Of a stretch of DNA of 16,598 bases, positions 7,702-15,568 are shown piece by piece (position 1 is the stretch's first letter; each line of letters opens with the position of its first letter). Source of the DNA: Calditerrivibrio sp. (lineage in GTDB: Bacteria; Chrysiogenota; Deferribacteres; Deferribacterales; Calditerrivibrionaceae); contig JAIWOA010000063.1 of the NCBI GenBank assembly GCA_020217115.1, positions 1 through 16,598 on the forward strand. Reading direction: 5' to 3'. Below the pieces are notes generated by a model, which was not told the origin of the DNA, did not search any database, and saw nothing but the letters and a program-made list of their open reading frames with translations. Made by a program: the position numbers and the translations under genes.

Positions 7702-8668
7702 CGGTATCACTACAGGGTCAGCTGCAGCAGCAGCGGCAAAGGGTATCGTCTTGAAAAAGTTCAAAGGTTTAGTCTCTGACACTGTTTCTGTGGAGTTACC
7801 TTCTGGAGAGATTGTAGAAATTCCAGTTACTCTTTATGATGATTTTGCCGTGTGCAGAAAGTGGAGTGTAGAGAGTGATGATGTAACAAATGGGATAGAA
7901 ATTATAGCAAGGGCAGAGGTAAATAGGGAAGGGACTATTAATATAATTGGAGGTAAAGGGATTGGAGTTGTAACAAAAAAAGGTTTACAGATACCTGTTG
8001 GGGAGAAAGCTATAAATCCTGTGCCTATGAAAATGATCAAGGGGAATGTTTTTGATGTAGTAGGTGAAGGGGTTGGAGTTGATATTATTTTAGAAGTTCC
8101 TGAAGGGGAGAAGATTGCCAGAAAAACATTTAATAGTAGACTTGGAATTGTGGATGGGATATCGATTATTGGAACAAAGGGTATTATCAATCCTATGTCA
8201 GAGGATGCCATAAAGAAAACCATCCAGTATGAGATTGATGTCAAGGTATTTGAATCAGATATCATCGCTCTAACTCCGGGTAACATAGGGGAAAAGTCAC
8301 TCATTAAAGTAGGTATTGGGAATATAGTAATTGTTAACAACTATTTTGATTTTGCTTTTGATTATTTAAAATCTAAAAATATAAAAAAGATAATAGTTGG
8401 TGGTCATCCGGGGAAGTTAGGTAAATTGATTGCAGGAGAGTACAATACCCACTCCAAGAGGGGTATCAGTGCAGTGGATATAATTAAAGAAAAGCTTGGC
8501 TTAAGTGGAGATTATAATACTGCAGAGGAGATCTCAAGAATTATTAACCTTGACAATCTTGCGATCTATATTAGTGCTAAATTAAAAGAAGATTTTAACT
8601 TTGAAAGGGTTTCAGTTTTTCTCTTCAGAATGGATGGTAGTTTGTGTGGAGTTTTTAAGGATGAATAG
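7682..8668 (+). CDS. cbiD: Cobalt-precorrin-5B C1-methyltransferase CbiD
   Basis: CbiD adds the C1 methyl group in the anaerobic pathway, and its presence is diagnostic for that route. From the TTG at 7682 the product is 328 aa. It opens close to the family N-terminal block GITTGSAAAAAAKG (8-21), and shows VTKKGL (97-102), a PGNIGE stretch (199-204), the hallmark GGHPGKLGKL (240-249) and NTHSKRG (255-261). No ATG exists in this frame upstream of the conserved block. The TTG at 7682 has GGAGG 6 nt before it, whereas the other upstream TTG (7628) would add 18 charged residues that overlap the neighbour and do not resemble the family. The gene overlaps the dehydrogenase gene by 20 nt and cbiE by 8 nt. 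Identity is secure; the start is well argued but not proven. Confidence 0.94.
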   Translation: MGLILSNGITTGSAAAAAAKGIVLKKFKGLVSDTVSVELPSGEIVEIPVTLYDDFAVCRKWSVESDDVTNGIEIIARAEVNREGTINIIGGKGIGVVTKKGLQIPVGEKAINPVPMKMIKGNVFDVVGEGVGVDIILEVPEGEKIARKTFNSRLGIVDGISIIGTKGIINPMSEDAIKKTIQYEIDVKVFESDIIALTPGNIGEKSLIKVGIGNIVIVNNYFDFAFDYLKSKNIKKIIVGGHPGKLGKLIAGEYNTHSKRGISAVDIIKEKLGLSGDYNTAEEISRIINLDNLAIYISAKLKEDFNFERVSVFLFRMDGSLCGVFKDE

Positions 8669-9296
8669 AAATCTTTATATTATATCTGTGGGTATTGGTG
8701 ATTTTGACCTTATTAGTGTAAAAGGGCTAAACCTGTTGAATAAAATGGATATACTTATAGGCTATCCACAATTGATGATTTATTCCAATAATAAGCCTTT
8801 TTATGGTGTAAAGACTGTGGAGGAATTAAAAAGTTTTTTATTTGATAATCTCGATAAAATGATAGGTCTACTTGTGTCAGGAGATGCTGGCTTTTTCTCC
8901 TTTGCAAAAAGGGTTTATAATGAATTGGGGGATCATATTATGGAAGTTGTCCCTGCGGTATCAACATTCCAATACGCATTATCTAAAATTTTCGAAACTT
9001 ACGAAGATCTTTCTTTTTATTCTGTTCATGCAGATAATGATATGGAAGGGTTAAAAAGGTTAGTTGACAGGAAAGATAAAATTTTTTTAATTTTGAAAGA
9101 TAAAAGTCAACTGTTTGAAGTTTATAATATTTTTAATATGGGGGATTATATCATAAGATTTTTTGGAGATCTTAACACAGATAATGAGATTATTACTGAT
9201 TCTATTGATGAAATAATAGAAAAAAATAGTAAAAAGATTGCAATCTATTGGAGAAAAAATGGGCAGAATAGTTTTCTTAGGGGCAGGTCCCGGTGA
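8661..9296 (+). CDS. cbiE: Cobalt-precorrin-7 C5-methyltransferase CbiE (stand-alone)
   Basis: CbiE methylates C5 of cobalt-precorrin-7. The 211-aa product is a tetrapyrrole methylase with LYIISVGIGDFDLISVKG near the N-terminus (5-22), the SGDAGFFSFAKRV segment (73-85), EVVPAVSTFQYALSKI (95-110) and the CbiE/CobL-like TYEDLSFYSVHADN (113-126). The first loop reads GIGDFD rather than the usual GxGPGD. Only the methyltransferase is encoded: there is no CbiT domain fused and no cbiT gene before cbiF. I chose ATG 8661 because GGAG at 8648-8651 is well spaced (9 nt) and the conserved sequence begins at once; starting at 8601 would add 20 residues out of the cbiD 3' end. It overlaps cbiD by 8 nt and cbiF by 38 nt, the longest overlap in the operon. 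Confidence 0.88.
   Translation: MNRNLYIISVGIGDFDLISVKGLNLLNKMDILIGYPQLMIYSNNKPFYGVKTVEELKSFLFDNLDKMIGLLVSGDAGFFSFAKRVYNELGDHIMEVVPAVSTFQYALSKIFETYEDLSFYSVHADNDMEGLKRLVDRKDKIFLILKDKSQLFEVYNIFNMGDYIIRFFGDLNTDNEIITDSIDEIIEKNSKKIAIYWRKNGQNSFLRGRSR
9250..9253 (+). promoter_or_regulatory. Ribosome binding site of cbiF
   Basis: GGAG lies 5 nt before the ATG at 9259, inside cbiE. It favours this ATG over the upstream in-frame TTG at 9238. Confidence 0.55.
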
Positions 9297-10017
9297 TCCT
9301 GAACTGATCTCTTTAAAAGGGTTCAAATTACTTCAAGATGCTGATGTTGTCATCTATACTGGTTCTCTTATTAACAGGGATCTTTTAAAATATTGCAGAG
9401 GTGACTCGATATTGATAGATTCTGCGAAACTTAATCTTTTAGAGATCATAGAGCTGTTTAAAAAATTTTTTAACGAAAAAAAACTGATCATACGGCTTCA
9501 TACGGGAGATCCATCTATATATGGTGCAATTTATGAACAGATGGTTGAGTTAGATAAGTCTAATATCCCATACGAAATAGTACCCGGAATAAGTTCGATG
9601 CAATTAGCTGCAGCAAAACTAAAGGTTGAGTACACAGCTCCTGAAATTTCCCAGACAATTGTTATTTCAAGGATTGAAGGGAACACTCCTGTTCCTGATG
9701 GAGAAAAGCTTGAGGTTATTACAAAGTCTAAGGGGACGTACATTTTTTTTCTATCTGCTTCTATGCCAGATAAAGTGCAGAATATATTTTTTAAGAATGG
9801 GTGGGATCCAGATACACCAGTTGCAGTATGTTATAAATTAGGTTTCTCTGATGAAAAGATAATAAATACAAATCTGGAAAGATTGAAGGATGACATTGAT
9901 ACCAATGGTATTGAAAGGCATGCTCTAATAATTGTAGGTGAGATTTTAAGAAAAGATAACATAAAAGTTTATTCCAAACTTTATGATAGTGAGTTTAAGC
10001 ATGGTTTTAGATCGTAA
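9259..10017 (+). CDS. cbiF: Cobalt-precorrin-4 C11-methyltransferase CbiF
   Basis: CbiF is the SAM-dependent C11 methyltransferase acting on cobalt-precorrin-4. The 252-aa product has a canonical glycine loop FLGAGPGDPELISLKG (6-21), the CbiF/CobM-type VIYTGSLIN (31-39), IRLHTGDPSIYGAIYEQM (78-95), EIVPGISSMQLAAA (106-119) and the family block YTAPEISQTIVISR (125-138). Later IERHALIIVGEIL (218-230) completes the domain. Length is normal (about 250-260 aa). The ATG at 9259 has GGAG 5 nt upstream and starts immediately before the conserved loop. It overlaps cbiE by 38 nt and cbiG by 17 nt. Confidence 0.95.
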   Translation: MGRIVFLGAGPGDPELISLKGFKLLQDADVVIYTGSLINRDLLKYCRGDSILIDSAKLNLLEIIELFKKFFNEKKLIIRLHTGDPSIYGAIYEQMVELDKSNIPYEIVPGISSMQLAAAKLKVEYTAPEISQTIVISRIEGNTPVPDGEKLEVITKSKGTYIFFLSASMPDKVQNIFFKNGWDPDTPVAVCYKLGFSDEKIINTNLERLKDDIDTNGIERHALIIVGEILRKDNIKVYSKLYDSEFKHGFRS

Positions 10018-10789
10018 AATAGCTACAATCGTTATAAATGAAAATGGAGTCGATTTAACTCTAAAGATCTTCCCATTTTTTAAGTCAGTAGATATTTTTG
10101 CTACCGATGATACTGTAAAAAAGTATGATATGAGGGTTAAGATATCCAGATCTTTCAACAAGCTCAACGATATCTTCAAATATGTAGTAGAAAACAAAAT
10201 AGACACTGTGGCCTTTATGGCTTCAGGTATTGCAGTCAGGGAGATATTTGCAGTTTCTAAATATACTGATGCTGCTATAGTCTTAGTGGACAACATGGGT
10301 AGGTATGCTATATCACTAATGTCTGGACATGAAGGGGGGGCAAATTTTCTGGCTTATAATGTTGCATCGATTATAAAAGCTGAGCCGATAGTTACCACTT
10401 TTACAGAAGTCAGTAAAAAGTATATTCTGGGATTAGGTTGCAGAAAAGGTGTAAAATCTGAGACAATGGCTCATGGGATAAGATCATTTCTTGAGGAAAA
10501 TAGTATTGAAATTAATAGAATAAGGCATATTAGTAGCTGTTCTGTAAAAATAAAGGAGAAAGGGATATGGGAACTGGAGAGGTTGCTAAATATCCCAATT
10601 TACTTTGTACCTGAGGAGAGGATAAAACTGCCCCACTATAGATTTAATGAAACTACAGCGAAAAAATATTTTGATATCCCCTCTGTAGCTGAGGCAAGTG
10701 CCCTATTATCGAGTAAAAATGGCAGGATAGCTATTCCAAAAAAAAGTTTTGGAGAATATACATTGGCATTGGTTGAGGAAGATATATGA
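10001..10789 (+). CDS. cbiG: Cobalt-precorrin-5A hydrolase CbiG, short form lacking the central domain
   Basis: CbiG opens the delta-lactone of cobalt-precorrin-5A and releases acetaldehyde. The 262-aa protein has the N-terminal domain, with FMASGIAVREI (72-82), IVLVDNMGRYAISLMSGH (93-110), EGGANFLA (111-118) and PIVTTFTEV (129-137). The C-terminal CobE-like domain begins at once with ILGLGCRKG (142-150) and ends with IPSVAEASALL (226-236) and a FGEYTLALVEE tail. Typical CbiG proteins are about 320-360 aa with a central domain of 80-90 residues between these parts; here only a few residues separate them. No frameshift is seen, so it looks like a natural compact form. I chose ATG 10001, with GTGAG 7 nt upstream, over ATG 9983, which lacks a ribosome binding site. 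Confidence 0.92.
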   Translation: MVLDRKIATIVINENGVDLTLKIFPFFKSVDIFATDDTVKKYDMRVKISRSFNKLNDIFKYVVENKIDTVAFMASGIAVREIFAVSKYTDAAIVLVDNMGRYAISLMSGHEGGANFLAYNVASIIKAEPIVTTFTEVSKKYILGLGCRKGVKSETMAHGIRSFLEENSIEINRIRHISSCSVKIKEKGIWELERLLNIPIYFVPEERIKLPHYRFNETTAKKYFDIPSVAEASALLSSKNGRIAIPKKSFGEYTLALVEEDI

Positions 10790-11520
10790 AAGGTAAACTA
10801 TTTGTGGTTGGAACAGGCCCCGGAGATATAGGATATATGACTAAAAATGCCTTTGACGCTATAAAGATTTCAGATTATATTGTGGGATATACTGTATATG
10901 TTGACCTTATAAAAGAGCTGATTTGTGATAAAAAGATATTTTCCACTGGCATGGGACAGGAGATAGATAGGGTAAAATTTGCTCTGGAAAAGGTTAATGA
11001 GGGGTATACTGTATCGATTATTTCAGGAGGAGATTCCTCCCTATATGGACTTGCATCCTTATCCCTTGAGATCTCCGAAGAGATCGACTGTGAAATTATC
11101 CCCGGTGTAACTGCTGCCTTTGCTGCCAGTGCAAAACTTGGATCCCCCATAACTGAAGATCTTGTCATCCTATCTTTATCAGATCAACTTACTCCGAGAA
11201 GTACCATTTTGAAAAGGATAGATGCTGCAAATCAGGGTGATTTTGTTATAGCAATCTACAACCCAAGAAGTAAAAGAAGAAAAGATTTACTTCCATACGC
11301 TATCAATACTTTTATGGAAAGTAGGGGGGATTTGCCAGTTGGTATTGTAAAGGAGTGTACAAGGTTAGGGGAAGTGGTTAAGGTAACCAAATTAAGTATG
11401 ATCGATTACGATGAGATAGATATGTTTACCGTATTGATTGTTGGCAATAGTAAGACTTACATAAAAAATGGGAAAATGATCACTCCCAGAGGATATATGG
11501 AAAAATATGAAACGGCATAA
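10786..11520 (+). CDS. cbiH: Cobalt-factor III C17-methyltransferase CbiH
   Basis: CbiH methylates C17 and drives ring contraction to the delta-lactone of cobalt-precorrin-4. The 244-aa single-domain protein carries VVGTGPGDIGYMT (7-19), IVGYTVYVDLI (32-42), the CbiH/CobJ motif STGMGQEIDRVKFAL (53-67), ISGGDSSLYGLA (79-90, usually SSGDPGIYGMA), IIPGVTAAFAASAKLGSP (104-121), LSLSDQLTPRSTILKRI (129-145), FVIAIYNPRSKRR (153-165) and VLIVGNSKTY (216-225). No C-terminal extension is fused, unlike some longer CbiH variants. The start shares ATGA with cbiG and the end overlaps cbiP by 14 nt. Confidence 0.96.
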   Translation: MKGKLFVVGTGPGDIGYMTKNAFDAIKISDYIVGYTVYVDLIKELICDKKIFSTGMGQEIDRVKFALEKVNEGYTVSIISGGDSSLYGLASLSLEISEEIDCEIIPGVTAAFAASAKLGSPITEDLVILSLSDQLTPRSTILKRIDAANQGDFVIAIYNPRSKRRKDLLPYAINTFMESRGDLPVGIVKECTRLGEVVKVTKLSMIDYDEIDMFTVLIVGNSKTYIKNGKMITPRGYMEKYETA

Positions 11521-12967
11521 GTGTAGCATTTTTATAGGGGGGACATCTTCTGGTGCTGGTAAAAGCCTTATAACTGCTGCTTTATGTAGAATATTTAAGG
11601 AAGATGGTTTTAATCCGGCTCCCTTTAAAGGGCAAAATATGTCTCTTAATAGCTATGTTACCATTGAAGGGCTTGAAATGGCAAGGGCTCAGGTGTTGCA
11701 GGCTGAAGCTGCCATGATAGAACCTGAAGTGGATATGAACCCAGTATTGCTTAAGCCATTTGGAGACTCAACTTCTCAGCTGATTTTAAAGGGTAAACCA
11801 CAATTTAATGTAACAAGTATCGATTTATATAGAGATGATATAAATCAGATGCTTGAAAAAAATATTATGGAAAGCTTTGATAAAATTGCTAAAAAATATT
11901 TTCCTGTTGTTATTGAGGGGGCAGGATCTGTTAGTGAGCTAAATCTTAAGAGAAAGGATCTTGCAAACACAAATCTTGCTTTAAAAACAGATTCAGATAT
12001 CTACCTGGTCTCTAATATAGAATATGGTGGTGTTTTTGCATCTCTGTATGGAAGTATAAAGCTGATGAGTAGAACGGAACAGGCAAGGGTTAAAGGGATC
12101 ATTGTTAATAAATTCAGAGGTGATATGAGGCTATTTGATGAAGGGGTCAGAATACTTGAAGATATTACTAAGAGAAAAGTTTTAGGTGTAGTTCCGTATA
12201 TAAACAGATTATATCTGGATGAAGAGGATAGTATGTCCATTGAAGATAAAAAGTTTAAATATTCAGATGTTAAAATAGCTGTGGTAAGACTACCCTATAT
12301 TTCAAATTTTACAGATTTTACTACATTGTCGCAGATTGAAGGGGTATCGTTGATATATACTGTAAAAGCATCCGATCTGGAAGAGGCTGATATAATTATA
12401 ATACCCGGTACAAAATCTACAACAAAGGATATGAAATTTTTAATAGATTCTGGGCTGAAAGAGGTTATATTGAAACAGCACAAAGATGGGAAAATGTTGA
12501 TAGGGATCTGCGGAGGATATCAGATCATGGGGTTAAAGATTATAGATGAAAATAGATTGGAGGGGGAGATTGAGCAGATTGATGGGCTTGGAATCTTACC
12601 TGTAGTTACAACGTTAGAGAAACAGAAGATAACCAAAAGGAGCAGTTTTTATTTCTCTTCCCATAGATGTACAGGTTATGAGATACATTCAGGTAGAACC
12701 GAATTGATTGGTGGTGAGCCGATTGTATCATCTGATGATGGTAAATATATCGGTTGCAAGATTTCAAATAGATCTTTTGGTATTTATATCCATGGTTTTT
12801 TTGACAATAGAGCAGTTTTGGAATCGATTCTTGAACCTTACGGTTTAGATCTGAAGTCTAAAAGGATCTATCCAGAAAAGAAGGAGGATTTTTTTAAAAC
12901 GTTAGCTGAAACTGTGAGAAAAAGTATAGATGTAAAACTGATATATCATAATCTGGGTTTATTATGA
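11507..12967 (+). CDS. cbiP: Adenosylcobyric acid synthase CbiP
   Basis: CbiP amidates the b, d, e and g carboxylates of adenosylcobyrinate a,c-diamide using glutamine and ATP. The 486-aa protein has an N-terminal ATPase domain with P-loop GGTSSGAGKS (11-20), PFKGQNMSLNSY (39-50), RAQVLQAEAA (60-69) and MNPVLLKPFGD (77-87). The C-terminal glutaminase domain has PGTKSTTKDM (300-309), nucleophile Cys335 in IGICGGYQIMG, a GYEIHSGRTE block (390-399) and the histidine motif GIYIHGFFDN (His429). Length is normal (480-520 aa). The ATG at 11507 overlaps cbiH by 14 nt with TGGA just upstream; the end shares ATGA with cobD. Its substrate needs adenosylation by an enzyme not in this window. Confidence 0.97.
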   Translation: MKRHKCSIFIGGTSSGAGKSLITAALCRIFKEDGFNPAPFKGQNMSLNSYVTIEGLEMARAQVLQAEAAMIEPEVDMNPVLLKPFGDSTSQLILKGKPQFNVTSIDLYRDDINQMLEKNIMESFDKIAKKYFPVVIEGAGSVSELNLKRKDLANTNLALKTDSDIYLVSNIEYGGVFASLYGSIKLMSRTEQARVKGIIVNKFRGDMRLFDEGVRILEDITKRKVLGVVPYINRLYLDEEDSMSIEDKKFKYSDVKIAVVRLPYISNFTDFTTLSQIEGVSLIYTVKASDLEEADIIIIPGTKSTTKDMKFLIDSGLKEVILKQHKDGKMLIGICGGYQIMGLKIIDENRLEGEIEQIDGLGILPVVTTLEKQKITKRSSFYFSSHRCTGYEIHSGRTELIGGEPIVSSDDGKYIGCKISNRSFGIYIHGFFDNRAVLESILEPYGLDLKSKRIYPEKKEDFFKTLAETVRKSIDVKLIYHNLGLL

Positions 12968-13977
12968 TTCATGGACATGGTGGAGATAGCTATCTTTATG
13001 AAGTAAAGTATGATTTTAGCAGTAATGTAATACCTAAAGAGTACAATAATTCTCTATTAGAATTCATAAATTCCATGAAATTCGATCTTACTATCTACCC
13101 TGAACCTGATGCTGATTCCCTTGCAAAGATCTTTGAAAGATTGCATAATTTACATAGAAAATCTACGATTGTTTTAAATGGTTCAGTTGAGGGGATATAT
13201 TTATGGGCTGAAAGGTTCAGAGGCTCGAAGTTTCTGGTTATTGTTCCCTCTTTTTCAGAGTATGAGGATGCTGCAAAAAGGTTTGGTAGTGATCTGATAT
13301 TTTCCTCAATTGATGGCATAGAAGATAATATCGACAGAGCTGATTGTATAATTTTGTGCAATCCCAATAACCCTGATGGTAATTTATTGCAAAGGGATTA
13401 TCTACTAAATCTGGTCAGAAAATATTCAGAAAAGAATTTTCTTATAGATGAAGCCTACATCGATATAGTTGGTGAATCCCATAGCTTGATAGGGGAAGTT
13501 CAGAGTTTTGCAAATCTTTATGTATTAAGATCGATGACGAAATTTTTTTCCCTACCCGGCATAAGACTTGGCTTTTTGAGCTTTTCTCCCAAAAACTATT
13601 CTGACATTATAGAGTACAAATACCCCTGGAGTGTGAATACAGTAGCTTTAGAAATCGGTAAAGTCATATTGAATAATTATGGCAGGTTTTATCCAGATGT
13701 CGAGAGATATAAAGAGGTTGTGAAGAGGTTTTATAGCATGCTCTGTCAGGTGGATGGGTTAGTAGTAACAGAAAGTAAAACAAATTATTTCCTGTGCCGA
13801 TCCAATATCAAGAGTGGTACCTTGAAAGATATTTTACTTAAAGAGAATGGTATCTTAATTAGAGATGCATCAAATTTTAGGAACTTAGATGAATATTATT
13901 TTAGAGTTTCTGCTCAAAATGAGGTTGCAAATATGGAGCTTGTAAAAGCGTTATGTTCGATTATTCCCAACCATTAG
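12964..13977 (+). CDS. cobD: PLP-dependent L-threonine-O-3-phosphate decarboxylase CobD
   Basis: CobD makes (R)-1-amino-2-propanol O-2-phosphate for the arm linking the corrin ring to the nucleotide loop. The 337-aa fold-type I aminotransferase-like protein begins IHGHGGDSY (2-10), as CobD proteins do (HGG motif), and has FSSNVIP (18-24), YPEPDADSLA (45-54), LNGSVEGIYL (71-80), LCNPNNPDGN (131-140), the aspartate motif LIDEAYIDI (160-168), the PLP lysine Lys193 in VLRSMTKFFSLPGIRLGF and the carboxylate-binding Arg314 near the C-terminus. The related histidinol-phosphate aminotransferase (HisC) is the main alternative, but the HGG start and the position directly before cbiB favour CobD. It overlaps cbiP by 4 nt and cbiB by 25 nt. 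Confidence 0.9.
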   Translation: MIHGHGGDSYLYEVKYDFSSNVIPKEYNNSLLEFINSMKFDLTIYPEPDADSLAKIFERLHNLHRKSTIVLNGSVEGIYLWAERFRGSKFLVIVPSFSEYEDAAKRFGSDLIFSSIDGIEDNIDRADCIILCNPNNPDGNLLQRDYLLNLVRKYSEKNFLIDEAYIDIVGESHSLIGEVQSFANLYVLRSMTKFFSLPGIRLGFLSFSPKNYSDIIEYKYPWSVNTVALEIGKVILNNYGRFYPDVERYKEVVKRFYSMLCQVDGLVVTESKTNYFLCRSNIKSGTLKDILLKENGILIRDASNFRNLDEYYFRVSAQNEVANMELVKALCSIIPNH

Positions 13978-14876
13978 CTTTTTTGGTAGCTTTTATTATT
14001 GACAGGTTAGTGGGTGATCCAGAATTCAGATATCACCCTGTTAGATTTATAGGTCTTACTGCAAGTTGTATGGAAATCTTTCTTAATAATGGTAGATTTA
14101 GAATACTGAAGGGGATGATCTTTACTCTGGTTCTAATAACAATCTGGTATCTATTATTCTATTTTATAGAGAATTATATTGAGAAGTATAAGTGGCTCTA
14201 TTTTTTTTATCAGATTGTTTTCATCTATTTTGGCATATCATCCTATGAACTTTCTAAAAGAGTTCTGAGGATAGAAAAATTGATAAAAGAGGATATCGAT
14301 GAGAGCAAAAAAGAGCTATCATTAGTAGTAGGTAGAGATACCAAACCCCTTGACGTACAGGGTATCAGAAGATCAATGATAGAAACCATATCGGAAAATT
14401 TTAGTGATGGGTTTATGGCTCCCCTTTTATATTACCTTTTAGGCGGTATACCATTACTTTATGTATATAAGGTTGTAAATACACTTGATTCAATGGTTGG
14501 ATATAAGAATGAAAAGTTTAAAGATTTCGGTTTTTTCTCTGCTAAAGTTGATGATATATTCAATTTTATCCCATCAAGATTATCTGCATTAATAATAAGT
14601 TTGGCTTCAATGAATAGGGATTCCCTTGCATATGCTTTAAGATATGGGAGGAATCATACCAGTCCAAATTCTGGTTACCCGGAGGCAGCTATGGCAGGTG
14701 CCATTGGATGCAGATTGGGTGGCCCAAATTATTATGGAGGAATTCTATTTGATAAACCTTATATAGGTGATAATGATAGAGATATTGAAGAATTAGATAT
14801 CTATAGATCTGTTGAAATTATAAGAAGATCATCTTATATCTCTGTAATAATTGCATTGGGGGTTTTGCTCTTATGA
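13953..14876 (+). CDS. cbiB: Adenosylcobinamide-phosphate synthase CbiB (membrane protein)
   Basis: CbiB joins aminopropanol (phosphate) to adenosylcobyric acid at the membrane. The 307-aa protein shows the family blocks: IDRLVGDPEFRYHPVRFIG (16-34), LSLVVGRDT (122-130), IETISENFSDGFMAPLLYY (143-161), VNTLDSMVGYKNE (175-187), FSAKVDDIFNFIPSRL (195-210), SPNSGYPEAAMAGAIG (237-252) and LGGPNYYGG (255-263). Hydrophobic segments lie near 6-20, 53-71, 80-96, 155-172, 203-218 and 293-307, as expected for an integral membrane protein. The start at 13953 lies 25 nt inside cobD with only a distant GGAG, so coupling to cobD translation is likely. It ends in ATGA shared with the next gene. Confidence 0.95.
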   Translation: MFDYSQPLAFLVAFIIDRLVGDPEFRYHPVRFIGLTASCMEIFLNNGRFRILKGMIFTLVLITIWYLLFYFIENYIEKYKWLYFFYQIVFIYFGISSYELSKRVLRIEKLIKEDIDESKKELSLVVGRDTKPLDVQGIRRSMIETISENFSDGFMAPLLYYLLGGIPLLYVYKVVNTLDSMVGYKNEKFKDFGFFSAKVDDIFNFIPSRLSALIISLASMNRDSLAYALRYGRNHTSPNSGYPEAAMAGAIGCRLGGPNYYGGILFDKPYIGDNDRDIEELDIYRSVEIIRRSSYISVIIALGVLLL

Positions 14877-15568
14877 AAAATATAATGTTTGGAACTACCT
14901 CTTATATCTACAAAGGTACGAGAGCTGAAAATGTAAGACTGCTTAAGGGTAGTGTTGACGTAGTACAGCTATTGTTTCTTGAAAAGAGTTATCTTTATGA
15001 AGATATGAAGGAGCTGCAGGAACTTTATAGGGTAAAGGGAGATAGCAAACTGGATTATATAATACATATGCCGCTGGATCTTAACTTTCTGGAGGATATC
15101 GATCTGATAAAAGATTCAATGTCGCAAATATCATTATTAGACCCCAGATACTTTGTAATCCATCCAGAGAATAACAATTATTTTTATAGTATGATACAGA
15201 ATTTGTCAGCAGAATATCCGATTGTGATTGAAAATATAGATGATATATCGGTATTTGATAATATCCGATGTAAAATCTGTTTTGATGTGGGGCATGCTAT
15301 TCTCCATGGTGTTGATATTATTGATTTTATAAAACGATATGGTGATGACATAAAAGTATACCATCTACATGGAGTTTTAGGTAAAGTAGATCATGTATCA
15401 TTAAAATACTTAGATGAGAAATTGCTAATTTATCTTATCGATTTTGCAATTGAAAAGGGTATAATAGGTATAATAGAGGTTTTTAATGAAAATGATTTTA
15501 ATGACTCAATAAATTATATTAAAGAGGTATTTAAAAAATATGGTTACAGTTATTACAGGTGGAGTTAA
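14873..15568 (+). CDS. cbiR: Xylose-isomerase-like TIM-barrel protein, probable cobamide-remodelling hydrolase CbiR
   Basis: The 231-aa protein looks like an AP-endonuclease-2/xylose-isomerase-type TIM barrel. Candidate metal ligands lie at strand ends: His65 (IIHMPLDL), His97 (FVIHPENN), Glu120 (IVIENID), Asp138 and His141 (ICFDVGHAIL), His164/His166 (VYHLHGV), His174 and Glu202 (IIEVFNEN). CbiR, described in Akkermansia muciniphila, is a member of this superfamily that hydrolyses the phosphoribosyl bond of cobamides so the lower ligand can be replaced. The position between cbiB and cobU strongly supports a cobamide substrate. Assignment to CbiR is inference from fold, size and context. A phosphatase or other step in nucleotide-loop assembly is an alternative, since no cobC or cobZ is seen here. 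It overlaps cbiB by 4 nt and cobU by 29 nt. Confidence 0.7.
   Translation: MKNIMFGTTSYIYKGTRAENVRLLKGSVDVVQLLFLEKSYLYEDMKELQELYRVKGDSKLDYIIHMPLDLNFLEDIDLIKDSMSQISLLDPRYFVIHPENNNYFYSMIQNLSAEYPIVIENIDDISVFDNIRCKICFDVGHAILHGVDIIDFIKRYGDDIKVYHLHGVLGKVDHVSLKYLDEKLLIYLIDFAIEKGIIGIIEVFNENDFNDSINYIKEVFKKYGYSYYRWS

Noticed and set aside
7834..8340. Open reading frame of 168 codons on the minus strand opposite cbiD
   Set aside because: It lies wholly inside cbiD, whose plus-strand product has clear family motifs. The minus-strand product is a low-complexity Ile/Ser/Pro/Thr-rich sequence with no recognisable motif, as expected for an antisense shadow.
8601..8660. Upstream extension of cbiE to 8601
   Set aside because: The extra 20 residues lie inside the cbiD 3' end and precede the conserved methylase start; ATG 8661 has a well-spaced GGAG.
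8872..9054. A 60-codon plus-strand frame inside cbiE considered as a remnant of cbiT
   Set aside because: The product shows no Rossmann methyltransferase glycine motif and overlaps conserved CbiE sequence in another frame, so it is a shadow.
9238..9258. Upstream TTG start for cbiF
   Set aside because: The ATG at 9259 has GGAG 5 nt upstream and is followed directly by the conserved glycine loop; the TTG has no ribosome binding site.
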